64,000 bases of DNA from Flavobacteriales bacterium (GTDB lineage: Bacteria > Bacteroidota > Bacteroidia > Flavobacteriales_F > PHOS-HE28): positions 323,730-387,729 of the forward strand of contig JACJZJ010000005.1 in the NCBI GenBank assembly GCA_020635675.1, in the 5' to 3' direction. Positions 33,442-41,296 of this stretch are shown piece by piece. A model generated the notes under the pieces. That model worked only from the letters and a program-made list of their open reading frames with translations. It was not told the DNA's origin and did no database searches. The number at the start of each line of letters is the position of its first letter. Position 1 is the first letter of the stretch. The translations under genes were made by a program, and so were the position numbers.

Positions 33442-33816
33442 CTAGAGGACTACCCGTTTCCATTCCAGCTTGGCTCGTTTGAAGTTGAGTATGAGGCCAA
33501 CGCGCAGTCCTGTGAGCCGCAGGTAATTGATCATTTGACCAAGCTCGTGGTCCCCGATCCGATCGATCGTCTTCGTTTCGACAACGATCGCCGATCGGAC
33601 CACGAGGTCGGGTACGTACATTCCAACAGCTTGGTCCTTGTAGATCACATCATAGATCGGCTGTTGGTCGAACGGGATACCGCGTAGGCCCAGTTCCACC
33701 GCCAACGCATTCTCATAAGGCTTCTCCAGAAGTCCATGCCCGAGCACGTTCAGAACCTCCATCGCAGCCCCGATCACTTCCTCGGTCTCCCTGCTGAGCA
33801 TCATCCCAACTGCCAT
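33442..33816 (-). CDS. GxxExxY family protein
   Basis: A 124-residue protein from ATG 33816. The GxxExxY pattern is 'VLGHGLLEKPYENALAVEL', followed by 'PIYDVIYKDQAVGMYVPDLV' and 'IVVETKTIDRIGDHELGQMI', where the D...E-x-K spacing suits a PD-(D/E)XK nuclease-like fold, then 'NYLRLTGLRVGLILNF'. Upstream in-frame ATGs (33852, 33930) would start inside the flanking repeat or in pyrD. Function of the family is unknown, and it is often found between repeats of this type. Confidence 0.85.
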   Translation of the reverse strand: MAVGMMLSRETEEVIGAAMEVLNVLGHGLLEKPYENALAVELGLRGIPFDQQPIYDVIYKDQAVGMYVPDLVVRSAIVVETKTIDRIGDHELGQMINYLRLTGLRVGLILNFKRAKLEWKRVVL

Positions 33817-33830
33817 GGCCGCTGCATTGG

Positions 33831-33860
33831 ATCCGTGTCTATCCGTGTCCATCCGTGGTT
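33831..33860 (-). repeat. R2 repeat, right end of the GxxExxY cassette
   Basis: On the minus strand it begins AACCACGGATGGACAC and continues GGATAGACACGGAT. The TAG in it (33839-33841) is the stop codon of pyrD. Confidence 0.8.
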
Positions 33861-34909
33861 CCTTGGTCGCTCGGACCGATCCGGGATGTGATGGCATCGT
33901 TGATACGCGCGATGAGGCCCGGCCCCTCATAGATCAGTCCGGTATACACCTGCACCAGGTCCGCTCCGGCATCGAGCTTCTCCAGGGCCGCTTCCGCACT
34001 GTCGATACCACCCACACCGATCAGCACGAACGGTTTCGGCAATCGCTGTCGGAGGTATCGCAACACGGCCGTACTACGCTGGCGCAACGGAGCTCCGCTC
34101 AACCCTCCGGCACCGATCCGGTCCAATTCCGTCCGCGTGGTCGCAATTCCATTGCGGTCGATCGTCGTGTTCGTGGCGATCACACCCGCGATCCCGCTTT
34201 TCCGCACCACGGCGCAAACATCTTCAAGCTGCGCATCGGTCAGGTCGGGTGCGATCTTCAGCAGGATCGGTCTGGCGGGACCCGCGCCCTTCAATGCTTC
34301 TCCACGGTCACGCAGGGTGCGCAGCAGTTCCAACAACGGCCCTTTCTCCTGCAACTCCCGCAGCCCCGGTGTGTTGGGACTGCTCACGTTCACCACGAAG
34401 TAGTCCACGACGGGATACAGGGCCTCCAAACAGGACAGGTAGTCCTCCGTCGCACGCGCGTTGGGGGTCGTCTTGTTCCGACCGATGTTCCCACCGATGA
34501 TCACGGGGGAACGCCGCCGCCGCAGGCGATCCACCGCAGCCTCCACGCCCCTGTTGTTGAAGCCCATGCGGTTGATCAGGGCATGGTCGCGCTTCAGGCG
34601 GAACAGACGTGGTCGGTCATTGCCCGGTTGTGGCCGTGGGGTCAGCGTGCCCACCTCCACGGATCCGAAGCCCAGTCGCGCGATGGCGTCCACATGCTTC
34701 GCATCCTTGTCCATGCCGGCGGCCAGGCCGACGGGTGATGGGAACCGAAGGCCCATGACCTCCACCGCGGCACGCGGAGAGGGGCGCCTGGCTCCGACCA
34801 ATGCCATCATCCCGGGAACGCGGGCGGCAAGCTGCAGCAGACCGAAAGTGAAGCGATGGGCGCGCTCCGGAGGAAGCAGGAAAAGCAGGGGCCGGAGCAG
34901 CTTGTACAT
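33839..34909 (-). CDS. pyrD: Dihydroorotate dehydrogenase, class 2 (quinone)
   Basis: A 356-residue class 2 enzyme. The N-terminal membrane helix pair 'YKLLRPLLFLLPPERAHRF' is the class 2 mark; then 'GLAAGMDKDAKHVDAIARLG', 'NRMGFNNRGVEAAVDRL', 'VVNVSSPNTPGLRELQ' (catalytic Ser after the Asn) and 'LIGVGGIDSAEAALEKLDAG'. It oxidises dihydroorotate in pyrimidine synthesis. ATG 34909 is the family start; the ORF to 34981 runs into the mntR operator. The last about ten residues and the stop come from the R2 repeat, so the natural C terminus has been replaced. Confidence 0.94.
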   Translation of the reverse strand: MYKLLRPLLFLLPPERAHRFTFGLLQLAARVPGMMALVGARRPSPRAAVEVMGLRFPSPVGLAAGMDKDAKHVDAIARLGFGSVEVGTLTPRPQPGNDRPRLFRLKRDHALINRMGFNNRGVEAAVDRLRRRRSPVIIGGNIGRNKTTPNARATEDYLSCLEALYPVVDYFVVNVSSPNTPGLRELQEKGPLLELLRTLRDRGEALKGAGPARPILLKIAPDLTDAQLEDVCAVVRKSGIAGVIATNTTIDRNGIATTRTELDRIGAGGLSGAPLRQRSTAVLRYLRQRLPKPFVLIGVGGIDSAEAALEKLDAGADLVQVYTGLIYEGPGLIARINDAITSRIGPSDQGTTDGHG

Positions 34910-34916
34910 CGGCGGG

Positions 34917-34924
34917 CAAAGGTA
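34917..34924 (-). promoter_or_regulatory. -7 box of pyrD
   Basis: Minus strand TACCTTTG, a perfect TAnnTTTG match, seven bases before the pyrD ATG. No good -33 TTTG. The spacing implies an almost leaderless mRNA. Confidence 0.5.
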
Positions 34925-34983
34925 GAGGGGTGGCCCTGATCGCCACCTGGAGCCGGGATGTATCGGAATATCCAATGCCATTT

Positions 34984-34997
34984 TTAGATTAGTCTAA
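34984..34997. promoter_or_regulatory. Probable MntR/DtxR-type operator
   Basis: TTAGA-TTAG-TCTAA, a dyad with perfect 5-base arms, typical in style of DtxR/MntR operators. It lies 10 bases upstream of the -7 box of the regulator gene, where -33 contacts would be, so binding would block transcription of the mntR-Nramp operon. Confidence 0.6.
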
Positions 34998-35006
34998 TTT
35001 TGTTTC

Positions 35007-35014
35007 TATATTTG
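35007..35014 (+). promoter_or_regulatory. -7 box of the mntR-Nramp operon
   Basis: TATATTTG, a perfect TAnnTTTG match, 17 bases before the ATG at 35032. The operator dyad at 34984-34997 overlaps the expected -33 region. Confidence 0.6.
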
Positions 35015-35031
35015 CCTCATTATTCCTTGTC

Positions 35032-35682
35032 ATGTTCACGCGAAGCGAAGAGGACCACCTGAAGGCGATCCACACGCTCAGTGTCACCGGCACCAAAGCC
35101 AGCACCAGTGCGATCAGCGAACGCCTGGACACCAAGGCGAGCAGCGTGACCGATATGCTCAAGCGCCTGGCCGAGAAGGGCCTGGTGGCCCACGAGCCCT
35201 ACCACGGGGCCAAGCTCACCACCTCCGGTCGCAAGGCGGCGTTGGTGCTGATCCGCAGACATCGGCTCTGGGAGACCTTCCTGGTGGACAAGCTCGGCTT
35301 CCGCTGGGACGAGGTGCATGAGGTGGCCGAGCAGCTTGAACATGTGTCGTCCGAGAAACTGATCGACCGGCTCGATGCACACCTGGGCCATCCCCGTTTC
35401 GATCCGCACGGCGATCCGATCCCCGATAAAAATGGAAGGATGATCACGCGAAAGCTCCTGCCATTGAGCAGGTGCATCGCCGGCGATCACGTCGAACTGT
35501 CCTCCGTTCGCAACGGAACGGACGCGCTGTTGCACTACCTCACCCGGAAGGGGATCGCCCTTGGCGTCGCGATCACCATCACCGCGACCCATGAGTTCGA
35601 TGGCAGCATGGAGTTGAAGCTGGGCGATGGGCGTATCCTGTCGGTGAGCCGCGAAGTGGCCGAACAACTGATGGTGCAATGA
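35032..35682 (+). CDS. mntR: DtxR/MntR-family metal-dependent transcriptional regulator
   Basis: A 216-residue regulator. The N-terminal winged helix is 'STSAISERLDTKASSVTDML' followed by 'VAHEPYHGAKLTTSGRKAAL'. The metal-binding/dimer helices are 'RHRLWETFLVDKLGFRWDEV' and 'AEQLEHVSSEKLIDRLDAHL'. A C-terminal SH3/FeoA-like domain begins at about residue 140 ('LPLSRCIAGDHVELSSV'). It should repress the downstream transporter when Mn or Fe is high and control its own promoter. The last codons overlap the transporter ATG (ATGA, 35679-35682). Confidence 0.9.
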   Translation: MFTRSEEDHLKAIHTLSVTGTKASTSAISERLDTKASSVTDMLKRLAEKGLVAHEPYHGAKLTTSGRKAALVLIRRHRLWETFLVDKLGFRWDEVHEVAEQLEHVSSEKLIDRLDAHLGHPRFDPHGDPIPDKNGRMITRKLLPLSRCIAGDHVELSSVRNGTDALLHYLTRKGIALGVAITITATHEFDGSMELKLGDGRILSVSREVAEQLMVQ

Positions 35683-37559
35683 GCATGCGCGCCCCTTCCG
35701 ACCGCTCCCTCAGCGAGGTCCACGCCACCGTGCACGTACCGCAGACACGCGGTCCGTGGCGCAAGCTGCTGGCGTTTCTCGGCCCGGCCTACCTCGTGAG
35801 CGTCGGCTACATGGATCCCGGCAACTGGGCCACGGACATCGCCGGGGGCAGCGCCTTCGGCTATCGCCTTATCTGGGTGCTGCTGATGAGCAACCTGATG
35901 GCGCTGCTGTTGCAAAGCCTGAGCAGTCGGCTGGGCATCGTACGCGGCCTCGACCTCGCACAGGCATCACGCCATACCTATCCACCGCTCATCAACTTCC
36001 CGCTGTATGTCCTGGCGGAGATCGCCATCGCAGCGTGCGACCTGGCCGAAGTGATCGGCATGGCCATCGGTCTGAACCTGCTTTTCGGCATCCCCGTGCT
36101 CTATGGGGTGCTGATCACCGCCCTGGACGCATTGATCGTGCTTTTCCTGATGAACCGGGGCGTGCGTGCGCTGGAAGCCTTCATCGTCGGACTGGTGTTC
36201 ATCATCGGCCTGTCGTTCCTCATCGAGATCTTCATCGTGAAGCCGGAACCCCTGGACGTGATGCGCGGGTTCGTGCCCTCGGCCCTCTCCGGCAAGGCGC
36301 TGTACATCGCGATCGGGATCATCGGCGCCACGGTGATGCCGCACAACCTCTACCTGCACAGCGCGCTTGTCCAGACGCGCCGCATCGATCGCAGCACCAC
36401 TGGCATCCGTCAGGCCCTGCGCTTCAATCTGCTCGATACCGGCGTGGCGCTCAACGTGGCCTTCCTCGTGAACGCCGCGATACTCGTGCTGGCGGCGGCA
36501 GCCTTCCATACCAAAGGCTTCATGAACGTGGCCGAGATCGAGGATGCTCACCAATTGCTGCGCGGTCTCTTCGGCGATCTGGCCCCCACCCTCTTCGCGA
36601 TCGCCCTGATCGGAGCCGGGCAGAGCAGCACCATCACCGGCACGCTGGCCGGCCAGATCGTGATGGAGGGCTACCTCAATCTCCGGATCCGTCCCTGGCT
36701 GCGCCGGCTGATCACCCGCCTGATCGCGATCGTACCCGCGATCGTGGCCATCGTGTTCTTTGGCGAGGGATCACTGGGTGCATTGCTGGTGTTGAGCCAG
36801 GTGGTGCTCAGCCTGCAATTGGGCTTCGCCATCGTGCCGCTGATCCATTTCTGCGCCGATCGCCGCCAGATGAAGGAATTCACCATCGGTCCCATCACAC
36901 GCACACTGGCCTGGCTGGTCGCGGGCGTGATCATCGTGCTGAACGCGCAACTGGTGGTGGAGGAGATCGGCGGCTGGCTGGAGGTCGGCGGCACCACGGC
37001 CATGTGGGTCCGCTGGACAGTGGTACCTCTGGCGGTGGGTTTCGGTGGATTGCTGCTGTACATCACCTTCGCACCGTGGATCACGCGCACCCTGCGCAAA
37101 CCCAGGCTCATGGATGAACGTCCACCCGACCTGCACCTGCCCGAAGGCCACCGGTATGCGCGCATCTGCATCACAGTGGATTTCTCCAGCCATGATGAGG
37201 CCACGATACGGGCGGCCCTGAACAACGGTGGCAGGGAGGCGCACTACACCCTGATCCACGTGGTGGAGAGCGCCGCGGCCCGCTATCTCGGGGCCCTGAG
37301 CCACGACCGCGAGACGGAGACCGACATCGCGAACCTGGAGCACTACGCGGAACAGTTGCGCCGGTCGGGCTACTCCGCGGAAGTGCGCATGGGACATGGG
37401 CAGCCGGTGAAGGCGATCGCGCAGCTCGTGAACGAGGCCAACGCCGACCTGCTCGTGATGGGCGCCCACGGCCACCGCGGTCTGATGGACCTGTTGCGCG
37501 GCGCCACTGTGGATGCCGTGCGTCACCGCGTGAAGGTGCCCGTGCTCATCGTGCAGTGA
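35679..37559 (+). CDS. mntH: Nramp-family divalent metal transporter fused to a universal stress protein domain
   Basis: A 626-residue fusion. Residues about 30-470 form an Nramp transporter with 'VGYMDPGNW' (Asp46, Asn49 metal site) and 'ATVMPHNLYLHSALVQTRRI' (Met220, His222), plus eleven helices. Residues about 480-626 are a UspA-like domain with 'ICITVDFSSHDEATIRAALN', 'YTLIHVVESAAARY' and the ATP-site 'GAHGHRGLMDLLRGATVDAV'. It imports Mn2+ or Fe2+ with protons; the Usp part may sense ATP or stress. Translationally coupled to the regulator. Confidence 0.92.
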   Translation: MSMRAPSDRSLSEVHATVHVPQTRGPWRKLLAFLGPAYLVSVGYMDPGNWATDIAGGSAFGYRLIWVLLMSNLMALLLQSLSSRLGIVRGLDLAQASRHTYPPLINFPLYVLAEIAIAACDLAEVIGMAIGLNLLFGIPVLYGVLITALDALIVLFLMNRGVRALEAFIVGLVFIIGLSFLIEIFIVKPEPLDVMRGFVPSALSGKALYIAIGIIGATVMPHNLYLHSALVQTRRIDRSTTGIRQALRFNLLDTGVALNVAFLVNAAILVLAAAAFHTKGFMNVAEIEDAHQLLRGLFGDLAPTLFAIALIGAGQSSTITGTLAGQIVMEGYLNLRIRPWLRRLITRLIAIVPAIVAIVFFGEGSLGALLVLSQVVLSLQLGFAIVPLIHFCADRRQMKEFTIGPITRTLAWLVAGVIIVLNAQLVVEEIGGWLEVGGTTAMWVRWTVVPLAVGFGGLLLYITFAPWITRTLRKPRLMDERPPDLHLPEGHRYARICITVDFSSHDEATIRAALNNGGREAHYTLIHVVESAAARYLGALSHDRETETDIANLEHYAEQLRRSGYSAEVRMGHGQPVKAIAQLVNEANADLLVMGAHGHRGLMDLLRGATVDAVRHRVKVPVLIVQ

Positions 37560-37569
37560 CCTTTGCGCC

Positions 37570-38073
37570 ATGAAAGATCCGATCCAGGACATCATCACCA
37601 CCCTCGACCTCCAACCCCATCCCGAGGGCGGCTGGTTCCGGGAGACCTACCGCAGCGACAGGGTCCTCTCGCAAGCGTGCCTGGGATCCGGCTTCGGCGG
37701 CGATCGCAATGGCTGCACGGACATCTACTTCCTATTGACCTCCGCCAACTTCTCCGCCTTCCACCGCATTCGGCAGGACGAGCTCTGGCACTTCCATCAG
37801 GGGGATGGGCTCTTCGTGCACATCATCGCGCCGGACGGGTCCTGCTCCCGCCTCGCTCTGGGCAATGACCTCGCGAACGGCCAGGTGCCGCAGGGTGTGG
37901 TGCCCGCGGGCCATTGGTTCGCGTCGGAGGTCGCCGTGGATGATGGCTTCGCATTGGTAAGCTGCACCGTCGCGCCCGGTTTCGACTTCGCCGACTTCGA
38001 ACTGGCCCGGCGCGATGCGCTGGCATCCGCCTTCCCCAAGCACCTGGAGCTGATCCGGCGAATGACGCGCTAG
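37570..38073 (+). CDS. DUF985 cupin-fold protein
   Basis: A 167-residue protein. 'LDLQPHPEGGWFRETYRS' is the family start; 'TDIYFLLTSANFSAFHRIRQ', 'ELWHFHQGDGLFVHII' and 'AGHWFASEV' follow with the conserved His and Gly of a cupin barrel. Function is unknown; relatives are stand-alone cytosolic proteins. The start is 10 bases after the transporter stop, so it may be a third gene of the operon. Confidence 0.87.
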   Translation: MKDPIQDIITTLDLQPHPEGGWFRETYRSDRVLSQACLGSGFGGDRNGCTDIYFLLTSANFSAFHRIRQDELWHFHQGDGLFVHIIAPDGSCSRLALGNDLANGQVPQGVVPAGHWFASEVAVDDGFALVSCTVAPGFDFADFELARRDALASAFPKHLELIRRMTR

Positions 38074-38074
38074 T

Positions 38075-39337
38075 TCATCCCTTCCTGACGCGGTCGTCCA
38101 ATGCCTCGATCATGCGGACGGCGCTGACCGGTCCTTCCTCCTGCCGCATCCCCTCGGCGACCTGGATCGCAGCCCTACCATACCGCTTATCGCCGACCAC
38201 CGTTCGGATCGCCCGTGCCAGCCGCTCTGCGTTCACGGAACGCCGGTGCAACACCCGCGGCGCAGCACCCACCCGGTGCAGCTGCATCCCCCACCAAGCC
38301 TGGTCGTAGGCATGTTCCACCACGATGCTCGGGCGCCCGGCGCGGCACACCGCATGCGTCGTTCCTGCACCACCGTGGTGAACGACCAAGGCGCACTTCG
38401 GGAACAGCTCGTCATGCGGGACACCATGCACCAGCAGCACGTGCGGGTCGCGCAGGTGTTCCAGCGCGATCGTCGGATCGACCTGCACGATGGCACGTGT
38501 ACCCGCGGCCCGTGCTGCTTCGGTCAACAAGGTGAAGGCGCCCTCCGGATCGAAGGCCGTGCAGGAACCGAACGTGAGGAAGACCGGTGGCGGACCGGTA
38601 TCCAAAAAGGCCTGTTCCCTTGGAGTAAGCGCCCACGCGGGGTTCCGGCCGGGCATCGGGAACGCGCCACAAACGGTGAGGTCGGGCTCCGCAACGATCG
38701 CCCCCGGCAACAGGGTCCGCGACGCGGCGACCAGGTTCAGCACAGGCGAACGGAACTGTTCCTTGAGGAGGCTTTTCCAGGGACGCAGTCCGAGCCCTTC
38801 GCGCAACCGTTGGGCCGGTCGAAAAAGGCGGCGCGTCATCAACGCATCGCCCACGCTCCACATCAGACTGTTCGCCCAACGACCAAGATCCCCGCCCAAC
38901 GGCGAGATCCCATCGGCACGGATGCCTTGTGGGAACAGCACCAGCGCGACCCGCGGGATGCCCGCCTTCTCCGCGGCGATCGTCAGTGTGGGACACAACA
39001 CATGGCCGACCACCAGGTCGCTCTCCGCACAGAGTGCCGTTGAGGCCTGGAACAGCGCATCGGTGATCGGATCGTGGTACCGCTCCAAGAGCACACGCAG
39101 CTGCCGGAGCGGACTGTGGGAGGTGGTCAACGCGAACAGGTCCGCACCCGGGTGAATGGGAGCGGGCACCCGCACCGGTCGTACGCCCATCCGCGTGGCA
39201 AGGGCGTCGTGGTCCTTCCCATCCAGCGACGTGTACGCGATGGTGACCACATGTCCACGCTCGGCCAGCGTACCGGCCAGGGACAGGAACGGCAGGATGT
39301 CGCCATCGGTGCCCCAGGTCTGCAGGCCGATCCGCAT
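38075..39337 (-). CDS. GT1 glycosyltransferase, possible carotenoid (CrtX-like) glycosyltransferase
   Basis: A 420-residue GT-B enzyme. The start 'RIGLQTWGTDGDILPFLSLA' is the sterol/macrolide-type GT1 opening; the donor site is 'FPKCALVVHHGGAGTTHAVC', then 'PSIVVEHAYDQAWWGMQLHR'. It follows crtZ by five bases on the same strand, after crtB, so a zeaxanthin-type glycosyltransferase is plausible. The same fold also glycosylates sterols and antibiotics, so the substrate is inferred from position only. Confidence 0.8.
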   Translation of the reverse strand: MRIGLQTWGTDGDILPFLSLAGTLAERGHVVTIAYTSLDGKDHDALATRMGVRPVRVPAPIHPGADLFALTTSHSPLRQLRVLLERYHDPITDALFQASTALCAESDLVVGHVLCPTLTIAAEKAGIPRVALVLFPQGIRADGISPLGGDLGRWANSLMWSVGDALMTRRLFRPAQRLREGLGLRPWKSLLKEQFRSPVLNLVAASRTLLPGAIVAEPDLTVCGAFPMPGRNPAWALTPREQAFLDTGPPPVFLTFGSCTAFDPEGAFTLLTEAARAAGTRAIVQVDPTIALEHLRDPHVLLVHGVPHDELFPKCALVVHHGGAGTTHAVCRAGRPSIVVEHAYDQAWWGMQLHRVGAAPRVLHRRSVNAERLARAIRTVVGDKRYGRAAIQVAEGMRQEEGPVSAVRMIEALDDRVRKG

Positions 39338-39342
39338 CCGGT

Positions 39343-39810
39343 TCAGGCTTCGTTCGCGGTCGTGCGCCGGAAATACTTGAAGGGCACCACCAGCATTCCG
39401 AAGCACTCACCATCCTCCTTCCCTTTGTGCTTGTGGTGGGCGAAGTGGGCCCGCGCCAGGCCCCGCAGGTACCAGTTGCCGATCTTGCCGCGGTTGTGCC
39501 AGCGGTCGTGGATGAGGTACTCGTGCGCGAGGAAGTAGGCGATGCCGTACAGCAGGATGCCGATGCCGATGTAGAGCCGGTAGTCACAACCCGCCATGAC
39601 GCCGAACTGCATGAAAAGCCAGCTGGGGATCGCGAAGATCAACGCAAAAAGATCGTTGCGTTGGAAGGGTCGGCCCGTGGGCTGGTGATGGTCGCGGTGC
39701 AACACCCAGCCGAAGGTGTGCATCACGTACTTGTGCGCGGCCCACGCGATGAACTCCATCCCCGCGAAGGCGGCCAACACCCAGCCGATATCGATCAACA
39801 CCCGGATCAT
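39343..39810 (-). CDS. crtZ: Beta-carotene hydroxylase
   Basis: A 155-residue membrane diiron hydroxylase. The four His boxes are 'HKYVMH', 'HRDHH', 'HEYLIHDRWH' and 'ARAHFAHHKHKG', with the CrtZ-like end 'ECFGMLVVPFKYFRRT'. It hydroxylates the beta-rings of carotenoids at C3. ATG 39810 overlaps the stop of the upstream gene by ATGA. Confidence 0.93.
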   Translation of the reverse strand: MIRVLIDIGWVLAAFAGMEFIAWAAHKYVMHTFGWVLHRDHHQPTGRPFQRNDLFALIFAIPSWLFMQFGVMAGCDYRLYIGIGILLYGIAYFLAHEYLIHDRWHNRGKIGNWYLRGLARAHFAHHKHKGKEDGECFGMLVVPFKYFRRTTANEA

Positions 39811-40301
39811 AGTTTGCCTTCCGCCTTGTTCTTCGCAATGAACCGCTCGATGCGTTCGTGGATGACCGGGTCCTTCACGTCGGGCAACTTGCCCTCGACG
39901 ATCGCCAGGTCGGCCTCCCGATCGTCGCTGTAGTTCATGAAGCGCGGCACGTTCACCTGGATAGTGAGCCGGAGGAACCGCAGTTCCACGTTCGTCGGGT
40001 CCTGCGCGATGGCCTCCTCGAGCAGGTCCTTGCCCGCGCCGAAGTGGATCATCTTGCTGATCGGGTCGAACGCGTGTTTGCCCTTCGCCATGCGCAGTGC
40101 CCCGGAATAGCCGAGCAGCAACGCACTGCCGCCGGTCCCCTCCTCCTTGAAACGGGCGATGTAAGCATCGCACAGGTCCTCGTCGGCGAACACGGCGCTC
40201 ATGTCGCGGCGGATATCCTGCAACAAGCTGCCCTGTGCCCGCAACGACAAGGACGTGATCGCGAGCACCAAGGGGAGCGATGTGCGAACGAGGTACCTCA
40301 T
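39807..40301 (-). CDS. Secreted protein in the crt operon
   Basis: A 164-residue protein with a signal 'VRTSLPLVLAITSLSLRAQG'. The mature part is helical, 'DIRRDMSAVFADEDLCDAYI' then 'SALLLGYSGALRMAKGKHAF', and contains a TPR-like 'LLEEAIAQDPTNVELRFLRL'. It sits between crtB and crtZ with ATGA overlaps on both sides, so it is made together with the carotenoid enzymes. Function unknown; I recall similar small proteins beside crt genes in Bacteroidota but cannot confirm that here. Confidence 0.7.
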   Translation of the reverse strand: MRYLVRTSLPLVLAITSLSLRAQGSLLQDIRRDMSAVFADEDLCDAYIARFKEEGTGGSALLLGYSGALRMAKGKHAFDPISKMIHFGAGKDLLEEAIAQDPTNVELRFLRLTIQVNVPRFMNYSDDREADLAIVEGKLPDVKDPVIHERIERFIAKNKAEGKL

Positions 40302-41233
40302 GACCTGCCGTTCCAGGGAAAGAGCACGGCCCCGGCGAGGATCAGCAGCTTGTGGCCGTTGCTGATGCGGATCCGCCGCTGCATGATCGTGTCGGCCGGC
40401 GTGCGGGCGATCTTCCGCAGCACGGCCCGGAAATAGCGGCACGCCAGGGTCACCCCCAGGCGCGCGCTCCGCGGCAGTTCGGCGATGCCGGCGCTCCCTG
40501 CGCGAAGATCCTCGGCGATGTCGGCCTCCAACCGTCGCTTCACGTCCTCATCGAACCGTGAGAGATCGATGCCTGGGAAGTAGGAGCGGCCGAGCGCGAT
40601 GTGATCATGGCGCAGGTCGCGGAGGAAGTTGATCTTCTGGAAGGCGGCGCCAAGGCGCATCGCAGGCGGCACCAACCTTTCGTATCGGGCATCATCGCGG
40701 GCACAGAACACGCGCAGGCACATCAGGCCCACCACTTCGGCCGAGCCCAGGATGTACTCCGCGAAGCGATCGTCGTCGTACTGCCGCTCCGTCAGGTCCA
40801 TGCCCATGCTGTGCAGGAACCGGTCGATCAGGGCGCGTTCGATGCCATAGGTGCGCACCGCCCATTGGAAGCTGTGGAGCACCGGATGGATGCTGATGCC
40901 CTCGGCGATCGCGCGATGCGTCTCCTCCTGGAAGCGGGTCAGCATGCCCGCCTGTGCACTTCCGGCGAACGTGTCGACGATCTCATCGGCCAGGCGCACG
41001 AAGCCGTAGATGGCATGGATCGGACGGCGAAGGTCGCGGTGCAGACAACGGATCGCCCAGGAGAAGGAGGTGCTGTAGGTGTGCGTGATCACCCGGCTGC
41101 AGCGATCGGCAGCGCGGTCGTAGAGCGCCCGATAGGTCGCCACGGCCGGATCTACGGCATGCAGCGGAGGGACCTGGGACGGGCGGTCAACCACGTCGGG
41201 CGTGGTCACGAGGGTATCCCGTTGGGTCCTCAT
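40298..41233 (-). CDS. crtB: Phytoene synthase
   Basis: A 311-residue squalene/phytoene synthase. The first Asp-rich motif is 'GFVRLADEIVDTF' (83-87) and the second 'KINFLRDLRHD' (205-210), both intact, with 'STSFSWAIRCL' as the conserved N-terminal Ser-Thr-Ser-Phe. It condenses two geranylgeranyl diphosphates to phytoene. First gene of the operon crtB, secreted protein, crtZ, glycosyltransferase. A TAATTTTC box is seven bases before the ATG. Confidence 0.93.
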   Translation of the reverse strand: MRTQRDTLVTTPDVVDRPSQVPPLHAVDPAVATYRALYDRAADRCSRVITHTYSTSFSWAIRCLHRDLRRPIHAIYGFVRLADEIVDTFAGSAQAGMLTRFQEETHRAIAEGISIHPVLHSFQWAVRTYGIERALIDRFLHSMGMDLTERQYDDDRFAEYILGSAEVVGLMCLRVFCARDDARYERLVPPAMRLGAAFQKINFLRDLRHDHIALGRSYFPGIDLSRFDEDVKRRLEADIAEDLRAGSAGIAELPRSARLGVTLACRYFRAVLRKIARTPADTIMQRRIRISNGHKLLILAGAVLFPWNGRS

Positions 41234-41240
41234 CCGTGGT

Positions 41241-41248
41241 GAAAATTA
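41241..41248 (-). promoter_or_regulatory. -7-like box of crtB
   Basis: Minus strand TAATTTTC, one mismatch from TAnnTTTG, seven bases before the ATG at 41233. A partial -33 (GTTG at 41265-41268) lies 16 bases upstream. Confidence 0.35.
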
Positions 41249-41296
41249 GCAAGCCGACAACGATCAACGGGCATGGCGATCCCTGAAAGCACCCCT

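Larger units (their letters stand above)
33407..33860 (-). mobile_element. GxxExxY cassette bounded by 30-base inverted repeats
   Basis: The GxxExxY gene is framed by AACCACGGATGGACAC-type repeats in opposite orientation: left copy 33407-33437 and right copy 33831-33860 (27 of 30 bases match between left and reverse-complemented right). The left copy ends four bases from the stop, and the right copy supplies the stop codon of pyrD. No transposase or clear target duplication is seen, so mobility is inferred from structure. Confidence 0.6.

Noticed and set aside
35756..37117. 453-residue ORF inside the Nramp gene in another frame
   Set aside because: Arg/Pro/His-rich translation without helices; the Nramp frame explains the region fully.
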